A stretch of 64,000 bases of DNA. Source: Cercis canadensis (lineage: Eukaryota; Streptophyta; Magnoliopsida; Fabales; Fabaceae). Made by a program: the position numbers and the translations under genes. The DNA is taken from positions 529,791-593,790 of the forward strand of contig QAOA01003202.1 of the NCBI GenBank assembly GCA_003255065.1. Direction: 5' to 3'. Of this stretch, positions 56,740 through 64,000 are shown piece after piece. The first letter of the stretch is position 1, and every line of letters begins with the position of its first letter. The notes under the pieces were generated by a model that was not told the origin of the DNA, searched no databases, and saw only the letters and a list, made by a program, of their open reading frames with translations.

Positions 56740-58640
56740 AAAGTGAGAAGAATATGCCAAAGAAGTAGAAAAAGACCAAATTACCCTCAACTTGCTCTTT
56801 AAGTTGAGAGGGCTGATTGCATAAGAGAAAAAACAAACAAAAAAAGAGGAGAGTGCCACACAACAATTATGCTTCCAAGATAAAAACAAAAACGGAAGGG
56901 AGAGAGCTTGAAAAAATAGATCAAATAGATAAAAATTAGGAGAAAAGTTAACTATTTTTTAGAGTTCTTAAAGTATTATTGAGTGTTCTTCATATTCTTG
57001 GAGAGAAAAATAAGAAATCAAGAGTGGTTTGAGCTTCTTAGAGTTGGGTTCTACACTTTTGAGCAAGAAAGAAGAGTTTTCTTGAAGAACACTAGCTAAT
57101 ATTCACTCATCTCTTGATTTCTTGTCATTTTCTTTTTAGTCTTTGTTACTAAACTACCGTCTACTTGCTCTCCAAGTTGAGAGGGCTGATTGCATAAGGA
57201 AAAAAANTTGATTTCTTGTCATTTTCTTTTTAGTCTTTGTTACTAAACTACCGTCTACTTGCTCTCCAAGTTGAGAGGGCTGATTGCATAAGAAAAAAAA
57301 AAAAAGCGTCACACAACAATTATGCTCCCAAGGTAAAAACAAAAAAGGAAGAGAAAACACTTGAAAATATATATCAAAGAGAGAAAAATTAACTGTTCTT
57401 GAGAGTTCTTAAAGTATTCTTGAGTGTTCTTCATATTCTTGGAGAGAAAAACAAGAAATCAAGAGTGGTTTGAGCTTCTTAGAATTGGGTTCTACACTTT
57501 TGAGCAAAGAATAAGAGTTTTCTTGAAGAACACTAGCTAATATTCACTCATCTCTTGATTTCTTACCATTTTCTTGTTGGTCTTTGTTATCAAACTATCG
57601 TCAACTTGCTCTCCAAATTGAGAGGGCTGATTCCATAAAAGAAAAAAAAGAGGAGAGCGCCACACAACAATTATGCTCCCAAGGTAAAAACAAAAAAGAA
57701 ATAGAAAAAACTTGAAAATATAGATCAAAGAGAGAAAATTTGATTGTTCTTGAGAGTTCTTAAAGTATTCTTGAGTGTTCTTCACATTCTTGGAGAGAAA
57801 AACAAGAAATCAATACTGGTTTGAGCTTCTTAGAGTTGGGTTCTACACTTTTGAGCAAGGAAAAAGAGTTTTTTTGAAGAACACTAGCTAATATTCACTC
57901 TTCTCTTGATTTCTTGTCATTTTCTTGCTAGTCTTTGTGACTAAACTATTGTCAATTTGCTTTCCAAGTTGAGAAGGCTAGTTGTATAAGAGAGAGAAAA
58001 AAAAGGAGAGCGCCACACAACAATTATGCTCCCAAAGTAAAAACAAAAAAGGATGGGAAAAACTTGAAAATATAGATCAAAGAAAGAAAAATTAACTGTT
58101 CTTGAGAGTTCTTAAAGTATTCTTGAGTGTTCTTCATATTCTTGGAGAAAAAAATAAGAAATCAAGAGTGGTTTAAGCTTCTTAAAGTTGGGTTCTACAC
58201 TTTTGAGCAGGAAGAAGAGTTTTCTTGAAGAACACTAGCTAACATTCACTCTTCTCTTGATTTCTTGTCATTTTCTTGTTGGTTTTTGTTACCAAACTAC
58301 CATCAACTTGCTCTCGAAGTTAAGAGAGCTGATTGCATAAGAGAAAAAGAAAAGGATAGCGCCACACAACAATTATTCTCCCAAGGTAAAAACAAAAAAA
58401 GAAGGAAAAGAAATTGAAAATATAGATCAAAGAGAAAAAAAAAATTAATTGTTCTTGAGAGTTCTTAAAGTATTCTTGAGTGTTTTTCATATTCTTAGAG
58501 AGCAAAATAGAAGTCAAGAGTGGTTTGAGCTTCTTAAAGTTGGGTTCTACACTTTTGAGCAAGGAAGAAGAGTTTTTTTGAAGAACACTAGCCAACATTC
58601 ACTCATCTCTTGATTTCTTGCCATTTTTTTGTTGGTCTTT
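56740..58640. repeat. ~350-bp tandem repeat array, 5 copies
   Basis: The anchor GAGTTCTTAAAGTAT occurs at 56962, 57403, 57754, 58106 and 58459. Spacing is 351-353 bp except the first, 441, which contains the 92-bp N-flanked duplication (so 349). Each unit also has CACACAACAATTATGC and GGTTCTACACTTTTGAGCA. The small frames in it are not genes. Confidence 0.9.
57114..57298. repeat. ~92-bp direct duplication around N 57207
   Basis: 57114-57206 and 57208-57298 are identical apart from the A-tract end. Confidence 0.9.
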
Positions 58641-59583
58641 ATTTGAATCCATCTGAAGTGCATATTTCTCTTAGTTTCCCTATTGAATGTCTCCATTTCA
58701 GTTTTATTCCATGAATCTCATTTCACTTAGACTTTTTTTTTCTTGTTGATTCAACTTGATTTACAAAGACACCCTAATTTTGCATGATTTATAATTTTAT
58801 ATCTTGTTTACCCTTTGTATCCATTTTTTGACTTTAGGTCTTATTTAAGTCTTAATTTTTTACTTTTGTCATGCTTGAATTCAAATTGGCCATTTAAAGA
58901 TAGTGATTATCAAATTTGGTTTTTAAATAGCCATTCTTGGACCTGTCAGTCCAACATTGGCAGTGTTCGGTCTTTTGACCATAACTTGAGTTTTAAAACT
59001 CCAAATTGCATGGTTATTGTTTTGTTAGAACTCTGAAATTTGGTTTTGAAAATGATTGTTTGTTCTATACTGTGGAATTGTTAAGTGATTTTGGCAGTGC
59101 TAGGTTTTTGGGCCATAACTTGAGATAGGGAACTCATTTTTTTTTTGTGATGATTTTTGATTCTTTAGAATCCTAAGATGTTTCTATTTTTATGTAAAAT
59201 TTTGGAGTCAAATCTCATTGACATGCATTCCCAGTTTTCTTTACAAGTTTATCTTGTTTTATGCTTTGTTTTTTGTCTTTGTTGTTTTATGCTTTGTTTT
59301 TTTGTCTTTGTTGTTTTATGTTTCTTGATTCTGCCTTATGTTTAGTTGCTATCCTTGCTTCTTTTTTAGGACCACTTGCATACTATGATCTTTAATTTGT
59401 TCTATCTTTGTTTTGGTTTTGATTTGTTTAACTCTTGAGCTCAATTCTTGATTTTCCCCTTGATATTTGGCTCAGGAATTATATGCTAATTAGGAGTGTA
59501 TGTTGACTGCCATGTTTAACCAAATGCTATTATTGTCTTAGTTTGCATGTTATTTTCATGATTTTATTTTGGCTCTTATTAGC
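58641..59583. other. T-rich stretch, no gene
   Basis: Contains a 27-bp tandem pair at 59258-59325 (TTTTATGCTTTGTTTTTTGTC). It is probably the interior of the same old LTR, which resumes at 62498. Confidence 0.4.
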
Positions 59584-59664
59584 TAATGAAAACATTTTTT
59601 ATACAATAGTTAACTCTCATATTTAGTCTTTTAAACTTCTTTTGGGCTGAATTGAGTGGGCTTG

Positions 59665-61122
59665 TGATATGTGCTTATTAGACCTTTAAGTTCCATATTT
59701 TATCAATGGATTCCTACTTGGATTTGAGCAAATTCGCATTAAACATGGCACTTAACTCATCTATTTGTGTTTGTAGGTGTTTCTTGGGTTGATTAAGTAA
59801 AAGGAAAAGTTTTAAGGATTTCTGGAGCAAAAGAGCAGAGAAATTAGAAGAATTCAAAGTCCAGACAGGGAACACGGCCATGACATGGCCGTGTCCACAC
59901 CTGTGTCTAGCATCCAGAGAGCCCTTCTCCAGTTTCCTGAGGAACACGGCCAGGGTCAGTGAAGAACACGCCCGTGTTGATGCCGTGTTCTCAGTCCATA
60001 GACAACCCAGAGGAGGAACACGCCCCCTGTTGTAGAGACACGACCGTGTTTCGGGCCGTGTCCGAGATCCAGAGAAGTATTTCAAGTAACACGGCCATCC
60101 ATCTTAAGTGAACACGACCGTGTCTAGGCCGTGTTCGAGCTTCTGCAAGGTGAAATCCTACATTTAGAGCTGTATATATGTGTATCTAAGACACAGAAAA
60201 AGGAGCTCCATCTTTTGGACATTAAAAAATACGATTCAGAGCCAGAGGCAGGAGTCCAACCCTAGAGAGCCGGAAGAAGAGCAAGATGGAAGATCAACCC
60301 ATTGCAAGAACTTTATGAGAATGAGTTTTCATCTGATTCCATCTTGTCTTCTCTGTATTATTTGATTAGATTTTATCATAACTTACTTGTAAATATTTAG
60401 ATAGGATGAACCCTAGAAATATATTTGTATTCTGATTCTTTTGATTCAATGGGAATACATCTTTAATCCTTGGAATTGTCTATAATTATTATGTGTGTTG
60501 AGTTGATGTTGCTAGCCATTGATTTAGCACCAGATTCCAGTTTATAGATTGAGAGATTGTAGATTGGATAAGATAACTTGTAGACAATGGGATTTGCTTG
60601 GGATCACTAGAGATAGGATTCTCATAAGTCCTTTGATTTAAGTCAATGTACTAAGGGAATCCATAAAACACAAACTAATGCTTTCTTAGGGGTTTTGATT
60701 AGGAAGAGATTTTAGTCAATCAACCTAAGAATAGATGTCTTATTGCTTGAGAAAGATTAAGGCATAATTTAGGGATTCCTATCAGTCTAAGTAAAGTATT
60801 GGTGTCCACTGAATTAAAGATGATAGTGCAATGCTTGCCCTAGGGGGATTCTCATTTAAACCTATCCTTCGTTTGATAAATCTATCAAATTCTTTATTAT
60901 TGTTTTATTATCTTGTTTATATTATTTTAGATTAGTTAGTCATTTATCAAACCGAATTTCTGAGATTAGATAATAGAAAAAGAATTATTACTAATAGCTA
61001 TAGTTCCTCGTGGGATCGACATCCATACTCAATCAAGCTATTCTACAAAACGATAGGTATACTTGCCTAAAGTGATTATAGCTATGTTTCGATTGAATAC
61101 AAGTTCATAAAAGTAAACATCA
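59665..61122 (+). mobile_element. nested solo LTR with perfect GCTTG target duplication
   Basis: 1458 bp, TGATATGTGC to AAACATCA, flanked by GCTTG at 59660-59664 and 61123-61127, inside another LTR. Its 3' part (TTCCTCGTGGGATCGACATCC) is typical of Athila/Tat-type gypsy LTRs. A palindrome-rich segment lies at 59868-60135. Confidence 0.9.
59868..60135. repeat. clustered ACACGGCCGTGT-type palindromes
   Basis: About ten copies of AACACGGCC, GGCCGTGT, ACACGACCGTGT and ACACGCCCGTGT in both orientations within 270 bp, GC-rich against an AT-rich background. Confidence 0.85.
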
Positions 61123-62497
61123 GCTTGGGCCACATTTCATGAGTTTGGATCCAATTGGGCCTAAATGTATTTTTCAGCAATATTGGGCATTTTATACACT
61201 CTCCGTTTTTCAGCAATAACTTAAGTTCTAGATATCTAATAATCTTGAATCTTACCTTTTCAAAAATTTAAGAGAAATCTCTACAACATTGATTCAGAGC
61301 TCCAAGTCTAATTCGGATGTCTAGCTGATCATATGCAGCCTGGAAGCAAGAGAAGAGATGCTATCATAGGATCCTGACCCACATGCAGTGTTTGGACCAT
61401 AATTTGAGTTGTAGGTGTCTTATAGACTTGAAAATGCTCCCATTAGAAAGCTAAGACGTATATATTTAATTGTTATGAAGACTTGTTCTTCAGATTATGT
61501 GTTTTTGATGGTCTTATTTCCTGTCAAAGTTGGATAATGGTTCTAGAGACCTGTTGACACTTAAATGGGCCTAACTTCCTCATTACAAGTCCAATTGAGC
61601 CCAAACCACAACCCAATGAAAGCTAAGGTCCATGGGAATAAGTGTGACCTAAAGGCAATTTAGGTGTGCATGTATTTTTGGAGGTTTATATGCTCAGAAA
61701 GAGGCAGCCAAAATTTATTAGGATATTTTGTAAGATATTTTGTAGACAATTTTTTCTTGTTTTCTTAGTCTCTAAGTTTTCTCTCTAAGTTCTTTGTAAA
61801 CTTTGTTCCTCTTGTTGATGGAGGGCTAGTTACTCAAATCAATCTAGGTTTTGGCTATTCTGATTATTAATTTTGAGATTATGCTTTGATTGTCATTCAT
61901 TTAGTGGTTAATCTACTTCTTTCCATCCTCTGAAATATTCTATTTGAATTGCTTAAATTCGGATTTAGATTTTTATGTGTTGATTGCTAAATTGCATGTG
62001 ATAAAAGAGGAAATTAAAGGTTAATTAATATTTTTAAGCTTTTGGACGGATTAATTACCTTGGCTGGATTCTGGACTTAGGTAAAACTTGATTTGAATGA
62101 GTGCTTAATTCATTTAGTCTTAGTTGATCCAAATTCTTGGTTGCTTAACCAGTGGACATCCATAGAGCACTAAGAGGCTTCTTGATGTGTTCTAAGGCCA
62201 AGAACTAGGTTAATAATTGAATGGATTCTTTGAAATCAAGGATGAATTAAAATTAGAATTAATTAGACTTTGATTGGTTGCTTTCCTTAAATCATTTTAT
62301 CACTTTTAATCAATTTATGTTAATCACTTATACAAAAAAAANAAAAAAAAAAAAAAAAACCCCTATTTATATGTTCCTTAATCTAATTCCCTAACTAGAT
62401 TAATCATTTGGTTCGACTTGGTGTTACCTTATGCTACAAGTAGCTTTGGTGAACCGTTTAGAAAATTACTAATTTAAAGAGCCTCGACAGCTCATCA

Positions 62498-63319
62498 TTG
62501 GCTGCCACATGCGTTTTAGTATTGTATGCCTTTTCACTATAAGTTGACATGTTCCTTACTTTATCTTGTCATTTGTTATGATGTTTTGTGGCTGCTCACT
62601 TGCTTATGCATATGTGACTTATAATTTCTTATTTTGAGTTATCTAATGTTTATTCCATGTGAGAGGAAACCATAATCTATAGGCCACTAGCAAAACCCTA
62701 AGGCAATTCAGAGGCTTGGAGGGTTTGTTTATTTAATTTATATTTTGCCAAATTATATACCCCACCCTAATTGGTTGCATCATGCATTACATTTAGGGCT
62801 TTTTGTTCGAGTTTACAAAATCTATAGGTCCTTCGCTTTTCATGGAAAGATAGACGAGCTTGTCTTATATGAGATGAACCAGATCTATCCGACCTAGGCG
62901 AAGATAAGCGCCACTTTGAGGGGAGTTTTATACACCCGACGGGAGGAAGGATTTTGGGCTAGTTAGAATTTATGTATTTCACGTTTATTTACTGTACTTT
63001 TATTAGTGAATGTAATTTATTTACGAGAATAAATAAAGGACATCTTTTGGCCATATCTTGTCTTATCTTTGCATAGCTAATTTAGGGTAATCATCTTTAG
63101 ACAGATGTTGTGGGGTGCCTAACACATTTTCCACGCATAAACAAACTCTCGAACCCTCTTTGGTTCACAAATCGTTTTAAAATTCAAAAATAGATTTTCT
63201 AATTGTTCCCTATTTTCTTTATACAATTGGTAGCGACTTTAAGTTTTCTTTGAAAAATTAATCTTTTTTAAAAGTCTGCCTTCTACGTCGTAGCGACCTT
63301 CAGGTACGTTGTGACACAT
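62498..63319 (+). repeat. 3' end of a Tat/Ogre-like LTR
   Basis: TGTGGGGTGCCTAACACATTTTCC (63108-63131, quoted in part as GTGGGGTGCCTAACAC), ACTCTCGAACCC and CGTAGCGACCTTCAGGTACG followed by TGACACA are the recognisable closing words of Tat/Ogre LTRs. The tRNA primer site expected afterwards is not clear. Confidence 0.55.
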
Positions 63320-64000
63320 AGTGGACGTGATATGTTCCATATTAAGGATAGTTATGCCAATAAACAATAAATAAGAGAGTACGATACTTTTCTATGATTC
63401 ACGTAATCCCTGATAGAAAACTTTAGGGATGAATGCAACCAAATGTACTTGGCTAAATTTTTTCTTCTATGTTTGGATATGGAAGTATGGTAGTAATGCA
63501 AGTGCATATACCAAGCATATATGATTCCAATGTATCTCCAAATGTGGAAGGTGTAAAAATCACTAGAAATTCCAAAAGTAGTATGTCAAGAGGTAACCTT
63601 TCAACAATATAATTCTGGCATTATTGTTTCTCAAATGTTTTCATTTTCAAGTTAGATTGGTAAAAAAATACAACTATAGTTTTTTATTCTTTGCCTTAAA
63701 TACAATTATTCTTTCATATGATATTGTCAAGTCAGTGAATACATGTGTTGGAATTAGAACATGTATGAGTGTTGTCCCATATAGTAATTAAATTACTTCC
63801 CAAGTAGCATTGTTCCATTTAACAAATATTATCTATATTTTAATTTTGAAAAATATTTTATTTAAGAAGAAAATTTGTTAGAAGAATCATATATATTGAT
63901 ATGTTATTTAAGTTTTAATTCTAAAGGAAAAATTCTCCTTTTTCCCTTTAAACTTTAAAAAATAAATAAATTATATAAAAAATGAAATGTAGTTGTTTTT
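63320..64000. other. AT-rich end of window, nothing recognised
   Basis: No gene, repeat structure or known terminus could be supported. Confidence 0.4.

Larger units (their letters stand above)
59584..62497 (+). mobile_element. solo Athila-type LTR, interrupted
   Basis: 59584-59664 and 61128-62497 together form about 1450 bp that match the LTR at 40244-41667 in inverse orientation, ending GACAGCTCATCA. Flanks are TTAGC (59579-59583) and TTGGC (62498-62502), a 4-of-5 target duplication, with no primer site or internal region, hence a solo LTR. A poly(A) tract with an N lies at 62333-62360. Confidence 0.75.

Noticed and set aside
57537..58598. Several similar minus-strand frames of 80-90 codons
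   Set aside because: The same frame recurring in each unit of the 350-bp tandem array, with stops at different places.
1..64000. tRNA, rRNA, CRISPR arrays or bacterial-type operons
   Set aside because: None seen. The tandem arrays have no spacer structure, and the window is plant nuclear DNA.

Overview
The window is nuclear DNA of a flowering plant, most likely a eudicot. It is AT-rich, its genes carry introns, it encodes a plant-type asparagine synthetase and AVT1-type amino-acid transporter sequences, and it is packed with plant LTR retrotransposons and small inverted-repeat transposons. I could not identify the species. Nine single N characters occur. Five of them (11310, 21733, 25031, 55756, 57207) lie between near-identical direct copies of the same sequence, so some apparent duplications are probably unmerged contig ends.

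Genes. The window opens inside the last exon of a vacuolar amino-acid transporter (2-406, plus strand). The only complete and intact gene is an asparagine synthetase on the minus strand (8349-12868, 12 exons, 586 residues), with a TATA box, a poly(A) signal, an apparent GC-AG first intron and a transposon in its second intron. A second, broken copy of the transporter family (25681-26650, plus strand) starts 30 bp from the end of a Copia element. A decayed MAIN-like (plant mobile domain) gene spans 28041-32163. Its first intron carries a 178-bp tandem repeat and a long degenerate telomere-like array. An unrecognised minus-strand reading frame (32664-33044) follows it.

Mobile DNA. From left to right: a small LTR element with tRNA-Met primer site (2827-3970); fold-back elements (4249-4639, 7526-8009, 13339-13490, 26666-26897); a CACTA-type terminus at 7128; two members of a TIR family (11293-12126 and 15635-16590); a degraded Copia element on the minus strand (19685-25650) with a hAT-like insertion; a Ty3/gypsy element with about 97% similar LTRs whose pol frame runs into its 3' LTR (33145-40012, CRM-like); an Athila-type LTR with its tRNA-Asp primer site (40244-41667) next to a truncated relative; a second Ty3/gypsy element (48731-55583) split by a solo LTR with a perfect CATAC target duplication; and a solo LTR (59584-62497) that contains another solo LTR (59665-61122) with a perfect GCTTG duplication.

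The right third (about 45.8-63.3 kb) reads as an old Tat/Ogre-like element with tandem arrays of about 108, 18 and 350 bp, into which the younger elements were inserted. I see no credible new biological system. The most unusual locus is the MAIN-like gene with its telomere-like and satellite-like intron. The most consequential technical point is the set of N-flanked duplications.
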